This document shows, piece after piece, positions 18,960-27,013 of a stretch of 64,000 nt of DNA (positions within the stretch are counted from its first letter, which is position 1; each line of letters opens with the position of its first letter). The stretch is from the NCBI RefSeq assembly GCF_021390495.1, contig NZ_JAJEJP010000001.1, forward strand, positions 3,410,001-3,474,000, read 5' to 3'. The notes under the pieces are model-generated. The model saw only the letters and a program-made list of their open reading frames with translations, was not told where the DNA came from and searched no databases. This DNA comes from Paraburkholderia sp. ZP32-5. Its GTDB lineage: Bacteria; Pseudomonadota; Gammaproteobacteria; Burkholderiales; Burkholderiaceae. A program made the position numbers and the translations under genes.

Positions 18960-19973
18960 ATGAAAAGAATCGGCTCGATGTTGAACCGGGCGCGGCGCGC
19001 GCTGAAGCTGTCGAACGCTATGCCGGCCTGGGTGCTGGCGGGTGCCGCGCTCGCGTTCGGCCACGGCGCGTTTGCCGCCGACGCGAAGGCAGCAACTGCC
19101 GCCGATGCGAAAATCCCGGTCGTCGCCGCGGAGAATTTCTACGGCGACGTGGTACGGCAACTCGGCGGCGATCGCGTCAACGTGACGAGCATCCTCAGCA
19201 ATCCGGACCAGGATCCGCATCTGTTCGAAGCCAGCCCGGCTACCGCGCGCGCACTGCAGCACGCGAGCCTCGTGCTGTACAACGGCGCGGACTACGATCC
19301 GTGGATGGCGAAGTTGCTGGCGGCATCGAAAGGCACGCAGCGCACGGTGATCGTCGCGGCCGATCTGACCGGCAAGAAGAGCGGCGACAATCCGCACCTG
19401 TGGTACGACCCGGCGACAATGCCGAAAGTCGCGCGCGCGATGAGCGATGCACTCATCGCGGCTGATCCGGCGCACAAGTCGGCGTACGATGCGAACCTCG
19501 CGAAGTTTCTCGATTCGCTGAAGCCGATCGACGCGAAGATCGCCGCGCTGCACGGCCGCTACGAGGGCGTGCCGGTCACGGCGACCGAACCGGTGTTCGG
19601 CTATATGTCTGACGCAATCGGTCTGCAAATGCGCAATCTGCGCTTCCAGCTCGCGACGATGAACGACACCGAAGCGAGCGCAGCCGATATCGCCGCGTTC
19701 GAACAGGATCTGCGCGAGCGGCGCGTGCGCGTGCTGATCTATAACAGCCAGGCAACCGAGGCACTGACGCGCCATATGTTGAAACTCGCGCAGCAATCGA
19801 AGGTACCGACGATGAGCGTCACCGAAACGTTGCCGGCCGGCAAGACCTATCAGACGTGGATGCTCACGCAGCTCGACGCACTGGACAAGGCGCTCGCCGC
19901 GGGCGACGCCAATGGCGCGGGCAGCATGAACGGCACAAGCGGCGCGAACAACGCCAAAGGAAAAACCCCATGA
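18960..19973 (+). CDS. znuA: Zinc ABC transporter substrate-binding protein ZnuA
   Basis: Periplasmic metal-binding protein of 337 aa of the cluster A-I family. The signal peptide has an extended basic start (MKRIGSMLNRARRALKL), a hydrophobic core and cleavage near AFAAD. Metal ligands expected at H87 (DPHLFEA) and H146 (NPHLWYDP) are visible, with later acidic and His positions in the second lobe. The stretch before H146 (LTGKKSGDNPH) is short and lacks the His-rich loop common in ZnuA proteins. AGGAA precedes the ATG. The stop codon overlaps the znuC start by 4 nt. Confidence 0.92.
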   Translation: MKRIGSMLNRARRALKLSNAMPAWVLAGAALAFGHGAFAADAKAATAADAKIPVVAAENFYGDVVRQLGGDRVNVTSILSNPDQDPHLFEASPATARALQHASLVLYNGADYDPWMAKLLAASKGTQRTVIVAADLTGKKSGDNPHLWYDPATMPKVARAMSDALIAADPAHKSAYDANLAKFLDSLKPIDAKIAALHGRYEGVPVTATEPVFGYMSDAIGLQMRNLRFQLATMNDTEASAADIAAFEQDLRERRVRVLIYNSQATEALTRHMLKLAQQSKVPTMSVTETLPAGKTYQTWMLTQLDALDKALAAGDANGAGSMNGTSGANNAKGKTP

Positions 19974-20941
19974 CTTCGACTGGCCGCAACGCGCCAGCAA
20001 CTGCGCCGGGAGGCGCATCCACCGCCGCATTCAGCGCCACGTCAAGCGACGCGCCCGTGCTCGAACTCGAGCGCGTGACGCTGGAACTCGGCGCGCGCAC
20101 GATCCTGCGCGAGGCGAGCTTCGTCGTGAACCAGGGCGAGTTCATCGGCGTGCTCGGGCCAAATGGCGCGGGCAAGACCACGCTGATGCGCTCGGTGCTC
20201 GGTCTCGTTCCCGCCGCGGCCGGGGTGATCCGCGTACTCGGACAGGCGGTCGAGCGCGGCAATCCGTCGATCGGTTATATGCCGCAGACGCGCAGCGCGT
20301 TGGCCGGTCGCCGCGTGCGCGGCCGCGACTTCGTCGCGATGGCCGCCGATGGGCATCGCTGGGGCCTGCCGCACGCGGATGCGGCGACCCGCGCGGATGT
20401 CGACCGGGTGCTCGATCTGGTCGGTGCCAGCAAGCTCGCGTTGCGGCCGTTGTCGGAGCTGTCGGGCGGCGAGCGTCAGCGGCTGCTGCTCGCGCAGTGC
20501 CTGCTCGGCAACCCGAAACTGCTGCTGCTCGACGAACCGCTGATCAGCCTCGATCCGCATCATCAGAAGAGTGTCGTCGAACTGGTGCGGCGCGTGCAGC
20601 GCGAACTTGGCATCGCGGTGCTGTTCTCCGCGCATGAACTGAATCCGCTGCTCAATTCGCTCGATCGCGTGCTGTATCTCGGCAGCGGCGTCGCGGCGCT
20701 CGGTACCGTCGACGAGGTGATCACACGTCCGGTGCTGTCGCGCCTCTATGGTTCGCCGATCGACGTGATGCGCGTGAATGGCCGCATCTTCGTGATGTCG
20801 GGCGGCGTCGAGGTCGAGAAGCACGATCACGAGCACGAACACGACGACAACGGCGGCCATTCGCACAGTCACTCGCACGGCCACAGCCACGGCCACTCCC
20901 ACCAGCACGGTTCACCCGACGGACACACGCACGATGTTTGA
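19970..20941 (+). CDS. znuC: Zinc ABC transporter ATP-binding protein ZnuC with His-rich tail
   Basis: ATPase of 323 aa, longer than the usual 250. After a 28-residue low-complexity start it shows Walker A GPNGAGKTT (63-71), signature LSGGE (164-168), Walker B LLLLDEP (184-190) and switch His H222. The C-terminus (285-321) is a histidine-rich tail with 15 His in 37 residues, mostly as HS, HG and HD repeats, likely to bind zinc in the cytoplasm. ATG overlaps the znuA stop, and its own end overlaps znuB by 8 nt. The tail is codon-consistent with the rest of the gene and is not a frameshift product. Confidence 0.93.
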   Translation: MTSTGRNAPATAPGGASTAAFSATSSDAPVLELERVTLELGARTILREASFVVNQGEFIGVLGPNGAGKTTLMRSVLGLVPAAAGVIRVLGQAVERGNPSIGYMPQTRSALAGRRVRGRDFVAMAADGHRWGLPHADAATRADVDRVLDLVGASKLALRPLSELSGGERQRLLLAQCLLGNPKLLLLDEPLISLDPHHQKSVVELVRRVQRELGIAVLFSAHELNPLLNSLDRVLYLGSGVAALGTVDEVITRPVLSRLYGSPIDVMRVNGRIFVMSGGVEVEKHDHEHEHDDNGGHSHSHSHGHSHGHSHQHGSPDGHTHDV

Positions 20942-21716
20942 ATACGATTTCATGGTGAACGCATTCGCGGCGTCGGGGATCGTCGCGGTGCTGGCCGGCG
21001 TGGTCGGCTACTTTCTGGTGATGCGCGGCCAGACCTTCGCCGGTCACGCGCTGTCGCACGTCGGCTTCACCGGCGCGACCGGCGCCGTGCTGATCGGCAT
21101 TTCGCCGATCTGGGGGATGATCGGCTTCACGCTCGCGGCGGGCGTCGGCATGGGCGCGCTCGGCGAACGGCTGGCCGGCCGCGACGTCGCGATCGGCGTG
21201 ATCCTTTCTTTGTCGCTGGGCTTCGGTCTGCTGTTTCTGCACTTCTTCACCGCGTACGCGACGCAGGTCACCGCGCTGCTGTTCGGCAACGTGCTCGGCG
21301 TGAATGCCTCGACGCTCGGCGTGCTGGCCGCATTGGGGGTCGTCAGTCTGGTCGCGCTCGCGGCGATCATGCGACCGCTGCTGTTCGCGTCGCTGCAGCC
21401 GGAACTCGCTGAAGCCAAAGGCGTGTCGCTGCGCCGCGTGTCGGTGCTGTTTCTCGCGATCACCGCGCTGGCGGTGGCGGCCTGCACGCAGATCGTCGGC
21501 GTGCTGCTGGTGTTCACGCTGATGGTCGGGCCGGCCGCCGCGGCGCAGAACCTGAGCACGCGGCTTTCCATTGGTCTGGTGCTGGCCGCGCTGTTTGCGC
21601 TGGCGCAAGCGTGGCTCGGCTTGACGCTCGCGTTCTATACCGACTGGCCGACCAGCTTCTGGATCACCGTGCTGTCGGCGCTCGTGTATGGAGGGAGTTT
21701 GTTGCGGCGGCATTGA
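20934..21716 (+). CDS. znuB: Zinc ABC transporter permease ZnuB
   Basis: Inner-membrane permease of 260 aa of the ABC-3 family, with about eight membrane helices. Recognisable blocks are YFLVMRGQTFAGHALSHVGF near the start, VTALLFGNVLGV in the middle and VGVLLVFTLMVGPAAAA near the end. It forms the channel of the ZnuABC importer. The ATG lies inside the end of znuC, indicating coupled translation. A strong hairpin follows at 21755-21793. Confidence 0.95.
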   Translation: MFEYDFMVNAFAASGIVAVLAGVVGYFLVMRGQTFAGHALSHVGFTGATGAVLIGISPIWGMIGFTLAAGVGMGALGERLAGRDVAIGVILSLSLGFGLLFLHFFTAYATQVTALLFGNVLGVNASTLGVLAALGVVSLVALAAIMRPLLFASLQPELAEAKGVSLRRVSVLFLAITALAVAACTQIVGVLLVFTLMVGPAAAAQNLSTRLSIGLVLAALFALAQAWLGLTLAFYTDWPTSFWITVLSALVYGGSLLRRH

Positions 21717-21754
21717 GCACGATAGGTAGTTCGGCGTGCGCGCGCTCAGCGCAT

Positions 21755-21793
21755 GAAAAACGGCGGCACGTCGATGATGTGCCGCCGTTTTCA
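21755..21793. terminator. Bidirectional terminator between znuB and FGGY kinase
   Basis: Stem of about 13 bp, AAAACGGCGGCAC paired with GTGCCGCCGTTTT, with a 9-nt loop. It lies between convergent genes; A-run on one side and T-run on the other suit both directions. Confidence 0.85.
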
Positions 21794-21852
21794 TTTGGAG
21801 CGTGCCGGCAGGGCTTGACGCGCGCAATAACGAGACCCCGCGATATGTGCTG

Positions 21853-23376
21853 CTAGCGCGCGTCGCGGCGTGGTGTGCGTGTGCCACCGAACCACGGCTC
21901 GACGCGGCCATACAGATCGATAAAGCGCGCATAGCGCTGCGCCAACGACGCATCGCCGCGCGGACCCGCGACGCGCGTGGCACCCGGCGCTAGCGCGGCA
22001 AGGTCGTCGGAGATCCGCCAATGACCGCACGCAACACCACCGAGTATCGCCGCGCCGCGCGGCGCCGCATTCGGACAATCGACCGCATGCAGTTCGACGT
22101 CGAGCGCATCGGCGAGCAACTGCCGCCAGCGAGCATCGACGGAACCGCCGCCCGCGAGCTTCAGCGCGCTCACCGGTGCACCGCTTGCGCGAATCGCGTC
22201 GAGCCCCGCGCGCAGCGAGAACGCGACGCCTTCGAACGCCGCGCGCATCATCGCGCCGCGCGTGTGTTCGAGCGACAGACCGAGCCAGCCGCCGCGCGCC
22301 TGGGGGTTCAGCCACGGGGTGCGCTCGCCGCTTAGGTACGGGAGGAAGGTCAGGCTCGAAGAGGCGTTGGGCGTCGCGTGAGCTGCATTGCCTGCGCTAT
22401 CGGCGGCGAACGCGTTGGCGGCATTGTTGGCCACATCGTTGACCGCGTCGCCAAACGCTTCGCGATAAGCGTCCGCCCATTCATACGACAGCCATCCGCG
22501 CACCCGCTCCAACGCAATACCGACGTTTTGCATCGCCGCCATCCGGTACCAGTGATCGCTCGCCGCGCGATAGCGATGCAGCCCTCTCAGCGCCGCCGGC
22601 TCGTCGTTGGCGAGCACGACGATCTGTCCGCCGGTGCCGGTGGTCAGCAACGCGTCGCCATCGTGTGCGAGTCCGCTGCCGAGCGCCGCGCAAGGCGTAT
22701 CGCCCGCACCGGTCGCGAGCACGATGCCGGCGCGCAAGCCGAGCGCTTGCGCGGCCTGCTGCGACAGCGTGCCGGAGGCCGCATACGACGCTGCCAATGG
22801 TACGAACCACTCACGCGGAATATCGAGCCGTTCGAGCAGCGCCGTGTTCCACACGCCAGCGGGACTGGCGAGCGCGGTCGCGCAGGCATCGGATGGATCC
22901 GTGACCCGCGCGCCGCCGAGCGCGACACGCAGCCAGTCCTTCGGCTGCAGCACCCAGCGCGTGCGCCGCGCGGTCTGCGGCTCATGCCGCACGATCCAGC
23001 GCAGCAGCGGCCCCGCCATGCCAGGCGCGACCGGATTCGGCTGCGGTTCGGGCCATGCATCGAGCAGGTCGAGCGCGCGCGAATCGGGCCATAGCATTGC
23101 GGGCCGCACGGCTTCGCCCGCCGCATCGGTCAACACGACGCCGTGCATTTGTCCGGACAGGCCGATCGCGCGCACGTCGTCGCGCAAATCGCGCGGCAGA
23201 CCCGCCATGGCGTCGATGAGCGCGCGCCACCACGTGCGCACGTCGATCTCGGCCCAACCCGCGTGCGGCGTATCGAGCGCATAAGCCACGCTCGATACCG
23301 CCTGCTCGCGGCCCTGTTCGTCGACGATTGCCGCTTTCACGGAGCCGGTGCCGAGGTCGATGCCGAGAAAACTCAT
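21853..23376 (-). CDS. Xylulokinase-like FGGY carbohydrate kinase
   Basis: Kinase of 507 aa. The start MSFLGIDLGTGSVKAAIVD carries the phosphate-1 loop; GLSGQMHGVVLTDAAG matches the xylulokinase substrate motif; GAGDTPCAALGSG bears the catalytic Asp; LPYLSGERTPWLN and LKLAGGGSVDARWRQLL are in the C-terminal half. Compared with XylB at 9123 it carries an extra Ala/Asn-rich insertion of about 30 residues near 328-357 (beginning AVNDVANNAANAFAAD). The ribosome site is weak; the frame remains open 16 codons further upstream. It stands alone, convergent to znuB and divergent from the NCS2 permease, so its substrate is open. Confidence 0.9.
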   Translation of the reverse strand: MSFLGIDLGTGSVKAAIVDEQGREQAVSSVAYALDTPHAGWAEIDVRTWWRALIDAMAGLPRDLRDDVRAIGLSGQMHGVVLTDAAGEAVRPAMLWPDSRALDLLDAWPEPQPNPVAPGMAGPLLRWIVRHEPQTARRTRWVLQPKDWLRVALGGARVTDPSDACATALASPAGVWNTALLERLDIPREWFVPLAASYAASGTLSQQAAQALGLRAGIVLATGAGDTPCAALGSGLAHDGDALLTTGTGGQIVVLANDEPAALRGLHRYRAASDHWYRMAAMQNVGIALERVRGWLSYEWADAYREAFGDAVNDVANNAANAFAADSAGNAAHATPNASSSLTFLPYLSGERTPWLNPQARGGWLGLSLEHTRGAMMRAAFEGVAFSLRAGLDAIRASGAPVSALKLAGGGSVDARWRQLLADALDVELHAVDCPNAAPRGAAILGGVACGHWRISDDLAALAPGATRVAGPRGDASLAQRYARFIDLYGRVEPWFGGTRTPRRDAR

Positions 23377-23812
23377 ATGCGCTGGGACGTCGAAATGGAG
23401 ATGAGGACCAGATGAGGAACGCAAGCCGGAAGCGGGGATAAAAACGAAGTTGCACCGGGTGGCCCGTCGAGCCGCGCCGAAGCCGATTCGCGGGTTAACC
23501 CCGCCGTGCCGCGAGCCGCGTCAAAACAGGACTATGCGTGAAGCGTGATACACGTCATTGATTCTCACACATATGCTCGCGCGCGACGCAGCCGCCACGT
23601 GCGCGCCGCCCGTCGCCGCCAATCGCCGCCCAGCAGCGCTTACCGTCGATCGATACGGGACCGGCCGCGCGCGTACCTTTAATCCAGCTTTCAAAATGCG
23701 CGTGCGTATATCGTCGCCGGGAATGCCGGAATAGGCGCCAGCGGTCTTGTTGTGGCTTTTCGTCCCCGATACCTTGGAGTCATCCCAAAACGAGATGGTG
23801 GAGAGAGACGAT
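23377..23812. promoter_or_regulatory. Divergent intergenic region, kinase and NCS2 permease
   Basis: No convincing gene in this 436-nt stretch. An AT-richer patch at 23540-23580 contains a loose GTGATAC...TTCTCAC inverted repeat that could be an operator, but no clear -35/-10 pair was found. The permease ribosome site is at its right edge. Confidence 0.35.
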
Positions 23813-25222
23813 ATGCAAGCGAACACGGTTCACCCGTGCGATGAACGCCTGCCCGCGGGCCAGTTGCTCACCCTCGGCATCCAGCACGTGCTGGTCATGT
23901 ATGCCGGCGCGGTCGCGGTGCCGCTGATCATCGGCGCGGCGCTGAAGCTGCCGAAGGACCAGATTGCGTTCCTGATCAGCGCCGATCTGTTTTCATGCGG
24001 CATCGCCACGTTGATCCAGACGCTCGGACTGTGGATCTTCGGCATCCGGCTGCCCGTCATCATGGGCTGCACGTTCGCGGCGGTCGGGCCGATGGTCGCG
24101 ATCGGCACCAACCCCTCGCTCGGCATCCTCGATATCTTCGGGTCGACGATCGCGGCCGGCGTGGTCGGCATTCTGCTCGCGCCGGCGGTCGGCAAGCTGC
24201 TGCGCTTTTTCCCGCCGGTCGTGATCGGCGTGGTGATTTCGGTGATCGGGCTTTCGCTGATGGAGGTCGGCATCAACTGGGCGGCCGGCGGTGTCGGTAA
24301 TCCCGACTACGGCAATCCGGTTTATCTGGGTCTGTCGCTGCTGGTGCTGACACTGATCCTGCTGATCAACAAGTTCGCAAAAGGCTTTATCGCCAACATC
24401 TCGGTGCTGCTCGGTATCGTCTCCGGCTTCGTGATCGCGCTGATGCTCGGCCGCGTGAACCTGGACGGCGTCACGCACGCGCCGTGGGTCGGCATCGTGA
24501 TGCCGTTCCACTTCGGCCTGCCGCACTTCGATCCGCTGTCGATCGCGACGATGGTCACGGTGATGTTCGTCACCTTCATCGAATCGACTGGTATGTTCCT
24601 CGCGGTCGGCGACATGGTCGATCGTCCGGTCGATCAGAAGACGCTGGTGCGCGGCCTGCGCGTCGACGGCCTCGGCACGTTGATCGGTGGCATCTTCAAT
24701 TCGTTTCCGCACACGTCGTTTTCGCAGAACGTCGGGCTGATCGGCGTGACCGGCGTGAAAAGCCGCTTCGTCTGCGCGATGGGCGGCGTGATCCTCGTGC
24801 TGCTCGGCCTGTTCCCGAAGATGGCGCAGGTCGTCGCGTCGGTACCCGCGTTCGTGCTCGGCGGCGCCGGCATCGTGATGTTCGGGATGGTCGCGGCGAA
24901 CGGCATCAAGGTGCTGTCGCGGGTGGACTTCGTGCGCAATCACCACAACCTGTTCATCGTCGCGGTGAGCATCGGCCTGGGGCTCGTGCCGGTCGTGTCG
25001 CCGCACTTCTTCGCGCAACTGCCGCCGGCGCTGTCGCCGCTGCTGCATAGCGGGATTCTGCTCGCGTCGGTGTCGGCGGTCGTGTTGAACCTGATTTTCA
25101 ACGGCGTGAAAAGCGAGAAGAAGGCGAAGTCCGAGATTCGCCGGGCTGGCCATGATCTCGATGGACGTTCGGGCAGCGAGCCGCAGCATAACGAAATGTT
25201 GCGGGCTGCGGATCTGCATTGA
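23813..25222 (+). CDS. NCS2 nucleobase:cation symporter, xanthine/urate type
   Basis: Membrane transporter of 469 aa with about 14 helices of the NAT/NCS2 family. Diagnostic elements are GIQHVLVMYAGAVAVPL with the conserved QH pair in helix 1, FIESTGMFLAVGDM, and the family signature QNVGLIGVTGVKSR, whose QN is usual in xanthine and urate transporters. It imports a purine base with protons. The start is ATG at 23813, with GGAGAGAGA upstream; an ATG at 23795 is an alternative. No purine catabolic gene is adjacent, so the exact substrate is inferred. Confidence 0.9.
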   Translation: MQANTVHPCDERLPAGQLLTLGIQHVLVMYAGAVAVPLIIGAALKLPKDQIAFLISADLFSCGIATLIQTLGLWIFGIRLPVIMGCTFAAVGPMVAIGTNPSLGILDIFGSTIAAGVVGILLAPAVGKLLRFFPPVVIGVVISVIGLSLMEVGINWAAGGVGNPDYGNPVYLGLSLLVLTLILLINKFAKGFIANISVLLGIVSGFVIALMLGRVNLDGVTHAPWVGIVMPFHFGLPHFDPLSIATMVTVMFVTFIESTGMFLAVGDMVDRPVDQKTLVRGLRVDGLGTLIGGIFNSFPHTSFSQNVGLIGVTGVKSRFVCAMGGVILVLLGLFPKMAQVVASVPAFVLGGAGIVMFGMVAANGIKVLSRVDFVRNHHNLFIVAVSIGLGLVPVVSPHFFAQLPPALSPLLHSGILLASVSAVVLNLIFNGVKSEKKAKSEIRRAGHDLDGRSGSEPQHNEMLRAADLH

Positions 25223-25344
25223 GCGGTGATGGCTCTGTCAGCGGGCGTCGAGTGGTTCTGCGTTGGCAGGCTCGCTGAGGTTGAGGTTGCGGTTCATTTA
25301 AATTTGCGCGGCACGTGACGAACGCACCGAACGCAGCGCATTAA

Positions 25345-25374
25345 AAAAACGCCACGGCATGCCGTGGCGTTTTT
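25345..25374. terminator. Bidirectional terminator
   Basis: Perfect 30-nt palindrome centred on GGCATGCC with A5 on the left and T5 on the right, between the convergent NCS2 permease and outer-membrane efflux genes. Confidence 0.9.
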
Positions 25375-25488
25375 GTTTGTATCAGCGCATTGCAGGTTGG
25401 CTGCGAGCACTTGCCCATACCGCCAAGGCAAGCCGCCTCGAACAAGCGCCTCACCCAAGCGCCGCTGCCAGCGCGACGCGCGTCGAGC

Positions 25489-27012
25489 TTAGCCCGCCGT
25501 TGCCGCCGAAGCCGCGACCGGCGCGCTCGCCGCACCGTAGTCGACCGGCGCATCCGCGGGGCGTGGCTGATCGCCGGTGTGCTCGATCCAGCCGCCACCG
25601 AGCGACTGGTACAGCGTGACCAGATTCTGCAGCCGCTCCATGCGCGCGGTGACCAGCGCCTGCTGAGCCACGTACAACGCGGTCTGCGCGGTCAGCACCG
25701 ACAGATAACTGTCGACACCGTTCGTATAACGGAGGGTCGACAGATCCAGTCGGCGCTGCTCAGCCGCGACGTCCCGTTCGAGCGCCGCGATCTGCTCGTC
25801 GTACGTGCCGCGCGCGGCCAGCCCGTCCGCCACTTCACGGAAGGCCGTCTGGATCGCCTTTTCATACGTAGCGATCTGCACGTTCTTCTCGATATTGGCG
25901 AGATTGAGGTTGGCGATGTTCTGCCCGCCTTCGAAGATCGGCAGCGTGATCGACGGCGCGAAGCTCCAGGCCGCGGAACCGGGCTTGAACAGGCCGCCGA
26001 GCGTCGGGCTCAGCGTGCCGGCGCTGCCGGTCAACGTGACCTTCGGGAAGAACGCCGCGCGCGCCGCGCCGATGTTCGCGTTGGCCGCGAGCAGATTTTC
26101 CTCGGCCTCCATGATGTCGGGACGGCGCGTCAGCAGGTCGGCCGGCAGACCCGCCGGAATATCCGTGAGCAGGTTCTGGTCGTTCAGCGGCAGGCCGTTC
26201 GGCAGATCGGCCGGCAATGACTCGCCGATCAGCAGCACCAGCGCGTTCACAGCCTGGGCCCGCAAACGCGATTGCGTCTGCATATCCGCGCTCGCGGTCT
26301 CGACGACCGTTTCCGCCTGGCGCAGATCGAGTTCCGACCCGGTACCGTTGTCGAACTGCAGTTTGGTGATCCGATACGATTCCTGCGCCGTCTTCAGCGT
26401 GTTCTGCGTGACCTTCAGCAGATCGTCGAGTTCAAGCACAGTCATGTACTGGTTCGCCACCTGCGAGACCAGCGAGATTTCCGCCGCCTTGCGCGCCTGC
26501 GCGGTACCCAGGTAGGTCGCCAACGCCTGATCCTTCAGGCTCTGAACCCGCCCGAAGAAGTCGATTTCCCACGATGCGTTCAGGCCGACCGAATACGTGC
26601 TGGAAATCGCCGGGCTGAGCGGCGAGATCCGCAGGTCGGCCGGCGTGCGCTGCCGGCTTCCCGACGCCGCGGCGTCGAGCGTCGGAAAGAGCCCCGCGCG
26701 CACGATCCGGTACTGCGCCGCCGACGCCTGCATGTTCAGTACCGACACACGCAGATCGCGGTTGTTCTTCAGCGCGATGCCGATCAGCTCCTGCAAACGC
26801 GGATCGACGAAGAACTCGCGCCAGCCGATGTCGACGGCGTTCTGGCCGTTCGCGCTGCGTGCGCCGGGCGCGCCGCCCGGCTGCTGGTCGTACACGCCGC
26901 CGCTCGGGAAGGTGGCGGTCGTGGGCTCGGCCGGACGCTCGTAATGCGGCGCCAGCGTGCAACCCGCGGCGAGCAATGCCACCGCCACTGCAATCAGAGA
27001 GTGTTTTTGCAT
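25489..27012 (-). CDS. oprB: RND efflux outer-membrane lipoprotein (OprM/OprB family)
   Basis: Outer-membrane channel of 507 aa, NodT/OprM type. The signal peptide ends in the lipobox LLAAGC with C18 as the lipidated residue, followed by TLAPHYERP, a standard start of this family. Two OEP repeats follow, with long helices such as IALKNNRDLRVSVLNMQAS and QTAFREVADGLAARGTYDEQ. The start ATG at 27012 comes one base after the pump gene stop. It connects the RND pump to the outside. The name oprB here refers to the BpeAB-OprB system, not the glucose porin. Confidence 0.92.
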   Translation of the reverse strand: MQKHSLIAVAVALLAAGCTLAPHYERPAEPTTATFPSGGVYDQQPGGAPGARSANGQNAVDIGWREFFVDPRLQELIGIALKNNRDLRVSVLNMQASAAQYRIVRAGLFPTLDAAASGSRQRTPADLRISPLSPAISSTYSVGLNASWEIDFFGRVQSLKDQALATYLGTAQARKAAEISLVSQVANQYMTVLELDDLLKVTQNTLKTAQESYRITKLQFDNGTGSELDLRQAETVVETASADMQTQSRLRAQAVNALVLLIGESLPADLPNGLPLNDQNLLTDIPAGLPADLLTRRPDIMEAEENLLAANANIGAARAAFFPKVTLTGSAGTLSPTLGGLFKPGSAAWSFAPSITLPIFEGGQNIANLNLANIEKNVQIATYEKAIQTAFREVADGLAARGTYDEQIAALERDVAAEQRRLDLSTLRYTNGVDSYLSVLTAQTALYVAQQALVTARMERLQNLVTLYQSLGGGWIEHTGDQPRPADAPVDYGAASAPVAASAATAG

Positions 27013-27013
27013 C

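Noticed and set aside
20822..20938. CAC/CAT-rich stretch as a possible microsatellite or frameshift
   Set aside because: It codes for a His-rich tail in phase with ZnuC, and the stop overlaps the znuB start as expected for an intact gene.
23540..23580. Loose GTGATAC...TCTCAC inverted repeat as a purine-regulator operator
   Set aside because: Arms match poorly and no promoter hexamers accompany it.
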